Below are positions 11,070 through 21,012 of a stretch of DNA of 64,000 nt, in pieces. The stretch is from Nephrocerus scutellatus (Eukaryota > Arthropoda > Insecta > Diptera > Pipunculidae). The position numbers and the translations under genes were made by a program. The stretch's first letter is position 1. Every line of letters starts with the position of its first letter. The notes under the pieces are model-generated. The model had not been told where the DNA came from. It saw only the letters and a list, made by a program, of their open reading frames with translations, and did no database searches. The DNA is taken from assembly GCA_947095585.1 (NCBI GenBank), contig OX352763.1, forward strand, positions 104,387,908-104,451,907. Direction: 5' to 3'.

Positions 11070-11615
11070 TCATTTATTGAGCATTGCAGCTCTAGTCGTT
11101 TGCTCCACTAATGTATTACGAAATTCTAATGCTGTTTGCTCATCTACATTATTCAACGATGTATTAACATCTGATTCAAATTCAATGTCATCTCCCATTA
11201 CATCAGCAACTCCATCGTTTATGCAAATATTATGCATTACACAAGATGCCACTACAGTTTTTTGAAAAATAGATCTCCATCTTGTCTTCATACGTCCGAA
11301 TGCGTTTTCTATAACGCTCCGAGCACGAGTGTGAAGTGTATTGAACTTTTTTTTCCTGCATCGTAAGTGCTGGGTTGTGGCGGAGTGGTATTATAATCGG
11401 TACTGGATGTAAAGATCATTTGTACCCACTATCACCTGGCAAGTAATAACCTGATGGTGGGAAAGTGCCAGATCTGTACAAAGCGCTATTCCTTAGGACC
11501 CTTTGGTCGTGCACTGAACCTGGGAAACCGGAAAGAATACATGTAAATTTACATGTAAATTTACCGAAGCTGTCACATACAGCCATTATATTTAAACTGT
11601 TATAACGTGTTTGCT
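11070..11615 (-). pseudogene. PIF/Harbinger transposase C-terminal part (Harbinger-1)
   Basis: Frames on the minus strand read GFPGSVHDQRVLRNSALY, then FPPSGYYLPGDSGY, then after a gap FGRMKTRWRS and VVASCVMHNICIND. These are the order and wording of the DDE domain of HARBI1-like transposases: the second Asp lies in SVHD, the GDSGY block follows, and the C-terminal helix is HNIC. The segment between GDSGY and RMKTRW is shortened and frame-broken. N-terminal exons are missing. Confidence 0.8.
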
Positions 11616-11619
11616 CGGG

Positions 11620-11725
11620 TGACGCTCGCTGGTCACCCAGGGTTCGTGTTGCGGGGTGTTACAAATTACAATTTATGTTTGGTGACTCTTTGAATTATAT
11701 TTTCTTTATTTCTTTATTCTTATTA
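11620..11725. repeat. LTR-like motif shared with 60,560-60,660
   Basis: Both sites carry ACCCAGGGTTCG followed 20-25 bases later by GTTACAAATTA and then a T-rich TTTGGTG tract. The match is over about 50-60 bp. It could be the end of one LTR or MITE family. Confidence 0.4.
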
Positions 11726-11727
11726 CT

Positions 11728-12245
11728 TATAATTTAAGCCTGAGACAAGCATAAATCCTGAGCGATGCGCTAGCCTTAGACGAGCGTAAGTCCTGAGCGA
11801 AGCGCTAGCCTAGAACGAGCGTAAGTCCAGAGTGATGCGCTGGGCGACGTGCTGGCGTGCGCCTGTGGCAAGTGAGAATCCTGAGCGACTTGTGGGCGTG
11901 AGCCTGAGACAAGTGAGAATACTGAACGATGCGTGAGCATAGTTCGAGACGAGCGTCAATCCGGAGCGACTTGTGGACGTGAGCCTGAGACAAGTGAGAA
12001 TCCTGAGCTATGCATGAGCGTAGTTAGAGACGAGCGTCAATCCTGATCGACCCGTGGGCGTGAGCTTGAGACAAGCAAGAATCCTGAGCGATGCGTGAGC
12101 GTAGTTAGAGACAAGCGTTAATCCTGAGCGATGCGTGAGCGTAAGTTACAGGCGAGCGTCAGTCCTGATCGACTTGTGGGCGTGAGCCTGAGACAAGCAA
12201 GAATCCTGAGCGATGCGTGAGCGTAGTTAGAGACAAGTGCCAGTC
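11728..12245. repeat. Minisatellite block A, about 30/60 bp period
   Basis: Alternating units carry CCTGAGCGATGCGTGAGCG and GACGAGCGTCAATCCTGA-type or GTGGGCGTGAGCCTGAGA-type strings. At least fifteen imperfect units are visible and they appear to be organised in two-unit higher order. It is GC-richer than the surroundings. ORFs across it on the minus strand are artefacts of periodicity. Confidence 0.85.
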
Positions 12246-12249
12246 CTGA

Positions 12250-12725
12250 GCGACGTCGACGGAGAGAAGCACAGGCAGACGTTAGCAGCGGTAAGCTGAG
12301 TAGTACTGGCGTAGTCACCGGAGGGGTAATGGCTCGGCGAGATTACGTCGTAACGATGGTTGACTCGGCGACGTCGGCAGAGAAAGAACAGGCAGACGTT
12401 GGCAGCGGTAAGCTGAGGAGTACTGTCGTAGTCACCTGAGTGGTAATGGCTCGGCGAGATTACGTCGTAACGATGGTTGACTCGGCGACGTCGGCAGAGA
12501 AAGCACAGGCAGACGTTGGTAGCGGTAAGCTGAGAAGGACTGGCGTAGTCACCCGAGGGACAATCGTTCGGCGAGATTACGTCGTAACGATGGCTGACAC
12601 GGCGACGTCGGCAGAGAAAGCACAGGCAGACGTTGGCAGCGGTAAGGTGAGGAGTACTGGCGTAGTCACCCGAGGGGTAATCACTCGGCGAAATTACGTC
12701 GTACGGCATCGACACGGCGACGTCG
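12250..12725. repeat. Tandem array B, about 118 bp period, four units
   Basis: Units start with CGACGTCGGCAGAGAAAGCA at about 12,250, 12,369, 12,488, 12,605 and a partial one at 12,718. Each continues through CAGACGTTGGCAGCGGTAAG, GTAGTCACC and TACGTCGTAACGATGG. Identity between units looks above 90 percent. The 220-codon minus ORF (12,227-12,889) over it exists because the repeats lack stops in that frame. Confidence 0.9.
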
Positions 12726-12729
12726 GCAG

Positions 12730-12860
12730 AGAAAAGCAAGTGACGTCGGCAGCGGATGTGTAGTGACGTCGACAGCGAGTATGTAAGTGACGTCGGCAGC
12801 GGATGAGTAGTGACGTCGACAGCGAATATGTAACTGACGTCGGCAGCGAAATGCAAAGCA
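12730..12860. repeat. Tandem array C, TGACGTCGNCAGCG units
   Basis: Five units of about 26 bp, each with TGACGTCG(G/A)CAGCG, continue the array B wording in compressed form. TGACGTC also equals a CRE/ATF palindrome core, which may be coincidence. Confidence 0.8.
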
Positions 12861-12929
12861 AATAAAGAGTGAGTATGGTACTCACTCAAATGTGTTCGTA
12901 CTTCGGTACGGACGGCGCGGCACCACTAC

Positions 12930-13195
12930 CAGAGCAGAGTGAATATAAATCAATCAGTGCCTCGGCGAGTGTGCGAACTGAAGTGAACTGAAATTAGAGT
13001 GAATATAAATCAATCAAAACCCACTCAGTCACTTATGCCTGGAATATTCAGACTTTGGAACGAATAGTGCAGCATAGCTTCACAAGGCAGAGTGAATATA
13101 AATCATTCAGTGAATGTTTAACGGCGCGAATGTACTGAATGAGCAAAGTGAATATAAATGAATCAAGGCAGAGTGAATATTAATCAATCAGTGCT
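12930..13195. repeat. Dispersed 20-mer, five copies
   Basis: GAGTGAATATAAATCAATCA or a close variant occurs near 12,937, 12,993, 13,090, 13,145 and 13,171, spaced 25-100 bases apart and separated by different spacers. Each carries a TATAAAT core. Confidence 0.8.
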
Positions 13196-13462
13196 TTGCA
13201 ATTTACCAGGAATTCCCCTAGCAAGTGGTTCGTTCGGAACCCCGAGATGCTACTCCGGCAGTAGTTTCTCGGCTCACTTCCTAGTGTTTCTGGTCCCCAT
13301 GTCATCACTTTGGTACAAGAACTCGGTAGGAATTATATGATTATTTTTTTTAATAAATTTTTTGCTTGCGATAAATCTCAAGGCTGGCTGACTGACAAAA
13401 ATTGAAATTCCAGTATGTACTTGAATTCGTACAATAATTCTGCGAAATATAATAATTGCACT

Positions 13463-13870
13463 TTATATTTTATATTTTAACTTCTGCGCAAACACAACAC
13501 GTTCATAATTATTGATATTATTTTTCCGGAACTTGTGTGGAGCACAACCATGCGCAACGGCAATTAGGAGACTCTTAAACTGAATGGATGTTACACTATG
13601 ATCAGTTATATTATGATCGTGTAGTTTTGTTTTATAAGTAATATCATTATTTCTATAAAATTTTATAAAAATATTGTCCAAGCAAGAGGAACTCTTGTAG
13701 GTTTGCTCACCAAAGAGCTAAAGCCAAGCTAAGATAAGACTGGAACAAAATTATATGATTTAGACAAAAGATCAATGTTAAAATCACCTAAAAGAATTGG
13801 ATTTTTGCACGTTCGAGAATTCAAAAACTCAGAAAATTTCCCCACAAAAGCATTAATAATAGTGTATAAA
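13463..13870 (-). pseudogene. LINE endonuclease C-terminal part
   Basis: The frame reads GKFSEFLNSR, then ILLGDFNIDL (the APE GDFN motif), a serine-rich stretch with SKPTRV, DNIFIKF and finally ITDHSVTS, which carries the catalytic His of the S/TDH motif. One frameshift lies near 13,680. Both conserved motifs and their spacing support a jockey/CR1-type LINE. It abuts the hAT-type gene at about 13,870 in the same orientation. Confidence 0.75.
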
Positions 13871-14628
13871 TGCAATCTTTACAAACCAACAAAGCTTTAC
13901 ACTTAAATGTTGTTCGTCAACTCCATTCAATTCATTAATGTGCGTTTGTTGTCTCAAAGAATTTATTAAATTCGAATGATATTTAGAATCATTATGCCGT
14001 TTTAATAAAGAAAATTTATTTGGTAGTGATTGATTGCAATACTTGCAGAAAGCTCGTGCTTTCCTTTCTATCAACCAAGGAAAAAATTTTAACCAATCAA
14101 TGTCAAATTTTCTATCCGCAGTAGATGTCGATGATGTTCGTTTACTTGAACTACGAAAAATTGGAAATATGAAGCCCTGGAATTCGTAAAAAATAAAACT
14201 TTCCACTTACCTTTCTTTCTTTTTATTTGGGGATAACTGACCATTTACACCCATTGATTCCAAAACATCCGTGGGTTGTGAAGAACTAGATGGTAGAAGT
14301 GCGTAAATTATATTCGGAATCGGCCTAAAAATCGTAAAAATAAGCAATACCAAAACGCAATACAATACTAATACCTTTTTTTTTTTTGCTTACCATTGTT
14401 CGTCCGTAAAAACTTCAGCTCTTTTGCCCAATTCAACAGACGCATAGCCAGAAATATCATTAGAAGTTATTGTGTTCGTTAATGAACTTCCACACGAGAC
14501 TGAGGTTGACGAGGAAATTTTTTTGAAACTATAAAAAGTTTGTTAGTTATTTTAAAATAGATAATTCAAACTAAAACTTTAAATATTTACTTTAAAAGTG
14601 TTTGTTTTACTTTTTTATTCTGATGCAT
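13853..14628 (-). CDS. Four-exon TTF/BED zinc-finger gene, hAT-type N-terminus
   Basis: Exons 14,628-14,591, 14,528-14,394, 14,324-14,211 and 14,150-13,853 join in frame through three GT-AG introns of 62, 69 and 60 nt, all phase 2, giving 194 residues. The start reads MHQNKKVKQTLLNFKK, a basic leader seen in hAT-related proteins. Exon 2 ends with EVFTDEQW. Exon 4 holds WLKFFPWLIERKARAFCKYC followed by HNDSKYHSN, a Cys-x2-Cys...His-x5-His TTF/BED finger. The last 20 codons run into the LINE fragment at about 13,870, so the true C-terminus has been lost. This is probably the 5' part of a hAT transposase; a domesticated finger gene is less likely. No frameshift is needed, unlike its neighbours. 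Confidence 0.6.
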
Positions 14629-14820
14629 TTTGCACCCAAATAACAAACGTAAACAACAATATATTTTTCGTAACAAATTTAATGGTAAAAATAAAATTTA
14701 AATTAGCTGTGAAGTAATTTACAGAATTAATTATTCGCGTGTTTTTTACAAATTTGACACTGATATGCAATTATACACTAACTTAGTTGAGTTCACTAAA
14801 AATTGGGTGGCAATTTTAAA

Positions 14821-15345
14821 TGTCAAATGTGATTATGGCGTTTATTAGGAAAAATGTGCGTACCATTCGCGCAACTAAATTACTGAAAAATTTGGAAGAA
14901 ATTGAAAATCTAGAAAAAGCCGTAGATTTTGGATAAACCCATTTTTGCTAAGGAGGCAAGAGTTTGATTTAGAAGCCAATTTTTTGAAAGACTTGCTATG
15001 GGAAGAAGCAAAATATGGAAACTTTTGCCGAATTTCGAAAGGAAAATTCGAAGCGTTACTTTCGGAGGTAAATAAACAGGCTTCAGCTTTTTAAAGATGT
15101 AAATAAATTAATTTGTTTTCCTCTTGTGTATTTTAGGGTGAAAATGCAATATCAAAATAAGATACTTGTGTATGAGAAATGTAATTTTAAAGCGAAATCG
15201 TTTGGCCATCACCCTTAGATTTATTGCTTCAGGCGATTCGTATCGCAGTTTCGAATTTTTAAGGGGGGATTTTCTTAATTCGTCTAGAAGTTGTTCGAAG
15301 CTATTAAATCCCTGTTGTTCACTGTTTTCTGGGTATGTGTAAAAT
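14821..15345 (+). pseudogene. PIF/Harbinger transposase N-terminal exons (Harbinger-2)
   Basis: From an ATG at 14,821 a short leader and one frameshift lead to WINPFLLRRQEFDLEANF, FCRISKGKFEALLSE, then a 69 nt GT-AG intron (15,068-15,136), then NVILKRNRLAITLRFIASGD and SYRSFEFLRGDF. This is the conserved N-terminal half of HARBI1-like transposases (RISKxxFEALL and LALTLRFLATGDS). A GTATG donor follows near 15,330 but the DDE exons are absent. Convergent accessory-gene remnants lie just downstream. Confidence 0.75.
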
Positions 15346-15860
15346 GAAAATGCTATAATGAACCTACAACAAACTTAAACTATCTTAATACATAGTTTTT
15401 ATACCTCTGGCGGTGCCAAAAGTTAGGCCTCATATAATGCCCGTAACTGCTGCTTCCATCCAGCACGCAGAAACTATGGCGGTGCCAAAAGTTAGGCCTC
15501 ATATAATGCCCGTAACTGCTGCTTCCATCCAGCACGCAGAAACAATGGCTTCATCCGTTTCGTCTAACTGCTTCCAAATGGGCCGCCACCAGTTTGCTTA
15601 ATGGAGTTTTTATTATCAGTGAGTTTCTCTTTGGTTTTATTTTTGCGCAGCGTCCAAATCTAATTTAATATTTATTTCCATACTGTTTCAAATTACATTA
15701 TAAATGTGTGTTTGTTACTAACTCTTTTCCACTCTGATACAGATTTTGTTGGCGGCCCATTTGCATTTAATGATTTCACCAGCTGCTCCCATTGGTGCTT
15801 TTGGGATGTTCGCCCAGAGCTAGACAGAGCATTGTAGGACTTCGCCAGCTCGGGATGCGT
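15300..15860 (-). pseudogene. Harbinger accessory Myb/SANT-like protein remnant
   Basis: The frame near 15,810-15,700 reads QKHQWEQLVKSLNANGPPTKS and VSEWKRV, the Myb/SANT-like domain encoded beside PIF/Harbinger transposases, where it helps nuclear import and DNA binding. Further down lie the MEAAVTGI/GLTFGT segment (duplicated) and SEQQGF. It is convergent with the transposase exons at 14.8-15.3 kb, and a sister copy is at 21.0-21.8 kb. Stops and frame changes make it non-functional. Confidence 0.6.
15409..15545. repeat. 69 bp tandem duplication in Harbinger accessory gene
   Basis: The unit beginning GGCGGTGCCAAAAGTTAGG occurs at 15,409 and 15,478 with one difference. At 23 codons it keeps the minus-strand frame, which reads MEAAVTGI...GLTFGT, equivalent to the MEASVYGIVGGFSFGS segment of the relative at about 21,560. 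Confidence 0.85.
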
Positions 15861-16137
15861 TTCCATATAACTCGAGATTTATTTGTTGTTTTGTGGCAGT
15901 CCTTAAAGAAAATAAACATTTTTCTTAATTTATAACTATTTTAAGGTTATATTTGCAGGAATAAAATATTTCGGTACAAACAACACAATTGAAAATCATT
16001 TTCACAGTAAAACACAACAGCTGATCGAAATGACATTATAATATATGAGTGCTGCCAAGCACTCCAACATTTTTAGCGATCACTTTACGCAGAACAAATA
16101 AAAGTTGATAATCAAAATTGACAATCAAAACAGTGAC

Positions 16138-16439
16138 AGTCAACTATCGCCTTAGCCGATTCCACCCCAGGGTAGGAACATAAACGTCTCCTGCCGACCC
16201 AGATTTTTTTGACGATTCAACTTTTCTTCTTTCTGACGAAAAGCTTTTTCGCGAAAATGTTATATTTTTTTTTACACATTCCACGCTTGTTTTAAATTCC
16301 TCCGCTAGTTCTTCCCAAGCCTTTTGTTTTAAGTCTTGTCTTTTATATATTTTATTATTTGTATCCCACAAACATTCACTTTGTTATAAATTTCTAATAA
16401 TTTTATTATTTCTGTTTTTGACAGTTTTAATTCAGTCAT
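16138..16439 (-). pseudogene. MADF-domain remnant
   Basis: From ATG 16,439 the frame reads TEIIKLLEIYNK, then after a one-base shift CLWDTNNKIYKRQDLKQKAWEELAEEF, ECVKKN, SFSSERRKVESSKKSGSAGD and VYVPTLGW. This is the Trp/Asp/Tyr pattern of MADF DNA-binding domains, common in flies and in Harbinger accessory proteins. The last third is frame-damaged. Confidence 0.7.
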
Positions 16440-16800
16440 GTTTATTCGTTCTTCTTTTCATATGTTTTATGGTCCGACATTTTGAAAACAGGGAAATGTC
16501 AAATTCATTCCCTACGCGATGGAAAGCAATCACTGCCTTCCATCTGACGGGCAATATTGCCATTGCCATTGCTTCAGCGTTTCCACTAGGCAATTGTAAG
16601 GCAATGTCAATGAGAAAGGCAATTTATTGCCTCAAAAATTGCCAGTAGAGCCGCTGTGTAAACTCCACTTTCCTCGCTCGTTATATAATATACAATAATT
16701 ACCTTATCTCTAGCATTTGCATAAGACAATCCGTCATCGGTAGTGAACGGCAAAACGCCAGCCATACCTATATATAAATAGAAAGTAAAGAACAAGGTTT
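16440..16800. other. No recognisable gene
   Basis: A 30-base stretch near 16,550-16,580 repeats GCAATATTGCCATTGCCATTGC-like strings. Nothing else can be supported. Confidence 0.35.
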
Positions 16801-16915
16801 TTTTTTTTTAAATTCTCTATATTAACTTCGCGTGCCGTGGCTGGCGGACTGGCTGGCTGGTCAGATCTTGTGATCAATTTTTAACCCACTTCCCAAAGCC
16901 CGATTTTATTGAAAT
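16801..16915. repeat. Second copy of the 4414-4544 repeat
   Basis: It is nearly identical to the left part of the insertion in hAT-A, including GCTGGCGGACTGGCTGGCTGG and GATCAATTTTTAACCCACTT. It has fewer CTGG units (two versus five). Same orientation. Confidence 0.8.
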
Positions 16916-17810
16916 TTTTGAATATTGCGAGCCCGCGCGTTGATGACTCTTTGGTGATCGCTTGCCGATGTTTTCTGCTGCCGGTGTCGCTGGTGATGCC
17001 GATTTTGTTTTACGCTGTCGTCTGGAGTTCTCGTGGGAACGGTTGCAACGACTGTTTCTCTTGGGAATTCACAAGTGCTACCTGTCGATGAAAAGCGGAT
17101 GAAGGTTTCGTGTGATCGCTGGCCGTACGTGTTAATAACTGTTAACAAATTATAGGTTTAGGGTGATCGCTCGCTGCTCGGTGTTAATTGTTCCCCCACT
17201 AACGACACTTTCAACGATATTATGTTGACATTATGTTGTCACCGCTCCTTTATAAAATATGACGTAACAACAATAGAAAACACAATAAGAGTAAGGATTT
17301 AAGCTAGAACCCATTGGGACGATCTGGTCTCTTCCGACGCGACGCTGTGTTCTAATTTTATTTAGATTGACGTTTTGTAGGTACTGTATAGTGTACTCAT
17401 TGCGGTATTAGGCAGCCGATGGCAATTGCCACCTATAAGGGGAGTGGAGCCTTTTGGCGGGGTGCACGCCTAGCGTTGCGGTTGCCAGCTCGCCGGGATA
17501 GGGGGGTTCTTGCCTTGGGCCCACTCAACCGCCATTACAAAAAAAAATTTTGCGTGCATCAGGAGAGAGAAAAAAAAAGAAAGAAAGGGGAAGGAAGAGA
17601 AGGAATCAGATACCAGAGCGGAAGCTTACCCGGGTAGGTAGGCACGCCCCCTCACGACTCTAGCCTGGGAAGGCCCCATCTATCGACTTATTCGGAGAAA
17701 TAAAACATTTTTAGGGTTATCTTTTCAATGGTAAGTATTAACAAAGTTTTTATTGTATTCGTAATTTAAAGTCATGTGCGGGAATTCAATGGCCTTTATC
17801 GTACCATGTG
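16916..17810. other. Non-coding stretch with GC-rich and purine tracts
   Basis: A GC-rich patch lies at 17,420-17,520 and a purine tract at about 17,550-17,605. No coding frame or named repeat can be supported. Confidence 0.35.
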
Positions 17811-17814
17811 CAAT

Positions 17815-18140
17815 AAGGATATTGCCAATCAAAAATATCAACTAAGGTATTATATCAAACAAACATATTGCCAATCAAAAATATCAAATAAGGTATTATG
17901 TCAAACAAACATATTGCCAATCAAAAATATCAAATAAGGTATTATATCAAACAAACTGTTATTTAAGATGTATACAAAAGTTAAGCATATGAATTCTTAT
18001 GCAGTTACTGTACCATGTGCAGTAAGTATACTGCTAATCAAATATATCAAAAATGTAAAGCACATTAAACAAACGGTTATTTAATATATATGCTAAAGTT
18101 AAACATATGAATTCCTATGCAGTTACTGTACCATTCTTAG
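17815..18140. repeat. 54 bp tandem repeat, three units, plus larger duplicate
   Basis: ATTGCCAATCAAAAATATCA starts units near 17,821, 17,868 and 17,922. A flanking TTAAGCATATGAATTCTTAT/GCAGTTACTGTACC segment (about 17,970-18,020) recurs at about 18,090-18,135. Confidence 0.85.
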
Positions 18141-18258
18141 GGTAGGGTAGTAAATACAGGTATATAGCCATTATCGAAAATAAGTATTTGTCAAAATTTA
18201 AAAGGGCAACTTTTTCTTTTATATCTACTGTACTGTGTTCAGTAGGCGACTCATAGAA

Positions 18259-18260
<2 letters not shown>

Positions 18261-18320
<60 letters not shown>
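18261..18320. repeat. (AT)n microsatellite
   Basis: About 30 uninterrupted AT dinucleotides. Confidence 0.95.
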
Positions 18321-18322
<2 letters not shown>

Positions 18323-18839
18323 TTTTTTAAAACAATTTAACCCCTATCCATAGAGAGAGAAATAAAAAAACACTACAATGTAGACCAAGGCGGTCGTTTA
18401 CCAAAAGATGACTTACTTGTATTCACATCGCTATGTATGTGTTACCTCTTCCTATGCATTTCCACCGGCAGCGCTGTCGACGAACTTGCTAGGATCCGCT
18501 GAAATATCGGAATGGGTTAGGCAAAAATAAATGTTATCAAACTAAAATTTCTATCTTTTTCTCTCTATTTGGGAGTTACGTTCCCTTTTTTTTTTTCTTT
18601 TTTCTTGTAAGTAGACCGAAGTCTCTAAGTTTTACACAACTACAGATAAAAAAAAAGGAAAAAAATAAAGTTCCGAAGAAACTTATGAATCCCCCTTTTG
18701 TTAGGCAGGCGTCGATTGAAGCAGTCTTGAAACAGCCTACCCCTGAAGCCTCGGGAATCCTCCGGTTGTTACAGCCGCTGATGATTTCGCCACTCCGCGG
18801 TCGCCAGGCTACCGCATCTATCGCTTCCCTGGAGGTTCG

Positions 18840-19225
18840 ATGTAAAACTCATCAATTTTTTTGCACAATAAAACGAATTTTGAAGTGCTGCGAATTTCAA
18901 TCAATTTCTTTTGCGCAGAAACAATTTTAGAAAGTGCCGATAATTTCAGTAAATTTTTGCACAGTAAGACAATTTTAAAAAGGCTGCTAATTTCAATAAA
19001 TTTTCTTTTGCACAACAACAATCTTAGAAAGTGCCGCTAATTTCAGTCAATTTTTGCACAGTAAGACAATTTTTAAAAAAAAACTGCTAATTGCGCTCAA
19101 TTTCTGCGCAAAACAATTTTCCAAGCGCCACTAATTTTAATCAATCTTTGCACGATGACGATTTAGAAAGTGCCACTAAATTTGATCGATTTTTGCACAG
19201 TAAGACAATAAGCAATTTCTGCTCG
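18840..19225. repeat. Imperfect about 60 bp tandem repeats
   Basis: At least seven units carry GTGC(C/T)GCTAATTTCA(A/G)T, CAATTTTTGCACA and ACAATTTT strings. Alternate units are more alike, suggesting a roughly 120 bp higher-order period. Confidence 0.8.
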
Positions 19226-19667
19226 ATAAAACAATCATTTTAAAGGTGTCACGACACGGAAATAAATTTTCGCAAGAAGAAAAAGAAAACAATTTTCGCA
19301 AAAAAAAAAGGAACTAGTAATTTTCGCAGAGGCTACGAGTTGTAAACAGCGTCGATTCACCCAAGGAGCAGAACAAAAAACTAGCACTCGACCGTTCGCC
19401 TCTGACTCGCCAATCCAACTTGAAAAGAAATAAACTAGTGGAGCGCGAGAGCATGACCGCCTTGGTCAAGATCTCCATCGCAACTCCTCGTTGCACTTTT
19501 TGTTCTCCCTGCTTTTGCCCACAAAATTTCGTTGCGACAACGACCGGTTCTATGCACCATGCACATAGGGTGTTCGGCTCCCATCGTGTCGATTAAATTT
19601 TTCATGCGTTCGGTTTTTCAGTCTGAATTCATGGGGGGGGGGGGGGTAGTGCAATGAATATCGTCTG
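19226..19667. other. No recognisable gene; poly-G run
   Basis: A run of about 15 G lies near 19,632-19,646. I see no supported gene. Confidence 0.4.
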
Positions 19668-19866
19668 ATTTTACGAAATAGACGATAATGCGAAAAAGTG
19701 GGATGGGGCGTGACGCCACCAACCCAAGGCGAAGAGAAATACAATATGTATACTAAAATTGTGCATATCACATTATCATATATGAAAACAATTAATATTA
19801 ACGAAATAGACGATAATGCGAAAAAGTGGGATGGGGAGTGACGCCACCAACCCAAAGCTAAAACGA
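19668..19866. repeat. Direct repeat of about 62 bp, spacing 128 bp
   Basis: ACGAAATAGACGATAATGCG through GTGACGCCACCAACCCAA occurs at about 19,673-19,733 and 19,800-19,860 with two or three changes. Confidence 0.85.
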
Positions 19867-19934
19867 GCATATATAACAATAATGCCGCACAAAATTATTA
19901 TATATTAGAAAAAAAAGGAAATTAGGTAAACGAA

Positions 19935-20290
19935 CTAGGGTTGCCAGGGGTTTCCCATAAAAATTCTTAGGCGTCCGTTACAGTACGGAAGAGACAGAGA
20001 GGTAACATTATATGTCAGATTTACGGATTGTGTGGGTGCGGCTACAGGATACGAAGGTACGGCCTTTCTCCAATTTGTATAAGGGGTGTGGTTGACGGTA
20101 ACGCTCTCTTTGAACGTGATCAAGAATGTTCCTTGTACTTTTACTGGAGCAAAATTTGCTTCACCTACTTCGACTGTCGCATCGTTCACAATTAGTCCAT
20201 CACCTTTTTCTTCCACTGGAGCGATATGGTCTGCTGTGACAGTTTTGCAATTTGCTAGTTGTTGGGCTAGTAGATTCAGGGGTGGAATCG
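19935..20290 (-). pseudogene. Possible errantivirus-type envelope fragment
   Basis: The frame, open for about 115 codons, has an APVEEK leader, a VQGTFLITF strand followed by VTVNHT, and a proline-rich tail. Insect errantivirus (gypsy-type) envelope proteins have a similar N-x-T/F-x-I pattern in the surface domain. It ends without a membrane anchor. Similarity is by eye only and the fragment could be something else. Confidence 0.35.
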
Positions 20291-21000
20291 GCTAAGTTGA
20301 TAGTTGATAATCAAAATTAGTATTATTATTATTAGTAAGGTGATTATCAAATTGACCATCGCTTTTTTGCCACCATTTGTTGGTGACACCTATTTAGGTG
20401 TCGTTTTCATACATTTTAAGTCTTTTTTCGTGAGCAATGTAAGTTGGCTCGGGTTCAACTCCATCAAAAATCGAAAGTTTTGTGAAAAAATGTTTTATTA
20501 AAGTTATAAAAATGAGAAAAAATCGGAATGTTTAATTCGATGGAAATCTTCTATGCCGCAGTGAGAAATGAAGAAAATAATAATTACAAAAAAGTTCGAT
20601 TGCTCAGAATTTATTTAAGAAATAAAGCAAATATTCTGGAACTCCCTAACCCAATGTATGAGATTTTATGGATATTCGTTGAGAAGTTATTATACCTACA
20701 TATTATGTATACATTATTTAAACTTTCGACTTAACAAAGAATCTTTCATGATTTCATGATAAAACAAAACAAGAGTTTTATATATAGAAAATATTGCTTT
20801 TCTAAAGCTTTTTATTAAACAAAATAAAAGAACTATTTTTCATATAAAAACACAATAAAAAAAACTTAATAAATAAGACAAAATAAAATGCTTTTCCAAA
20901 GCTTTTCGAGCTAACATAACTATACAAATATAACTTACATACTAATAAGGTAATGGTTGTAATAAAACTTACATACCTACTAGTTGATTCACCTGGCTTT
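20291..21000. other. AT-rich stretch without supported genes
   Basis: Two plus-strand ORFs of 65 and 68 codons lack recognisable domains. Several AAAACAAAATAAAAG-type strings recur between 20,760 and 20,890. Confidence 0.35.
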
Positions 21001-21012
21001 TATAAATAAAGC

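Noticed and set aside
11728..12860. Regular repeats that could suggest a CRISPR array
   Set aside because: Units are contiguous tandem repeats with no unique spacers, and the setting is a eukaryotic genome.
12227..12889. 220-codon minus-strand ORF, and a 107-codon plus ORF, across the tandem arrays
   Set aside because: The repeats lack stops in these frames; the peptides repeat with the DNA period and show no domain.
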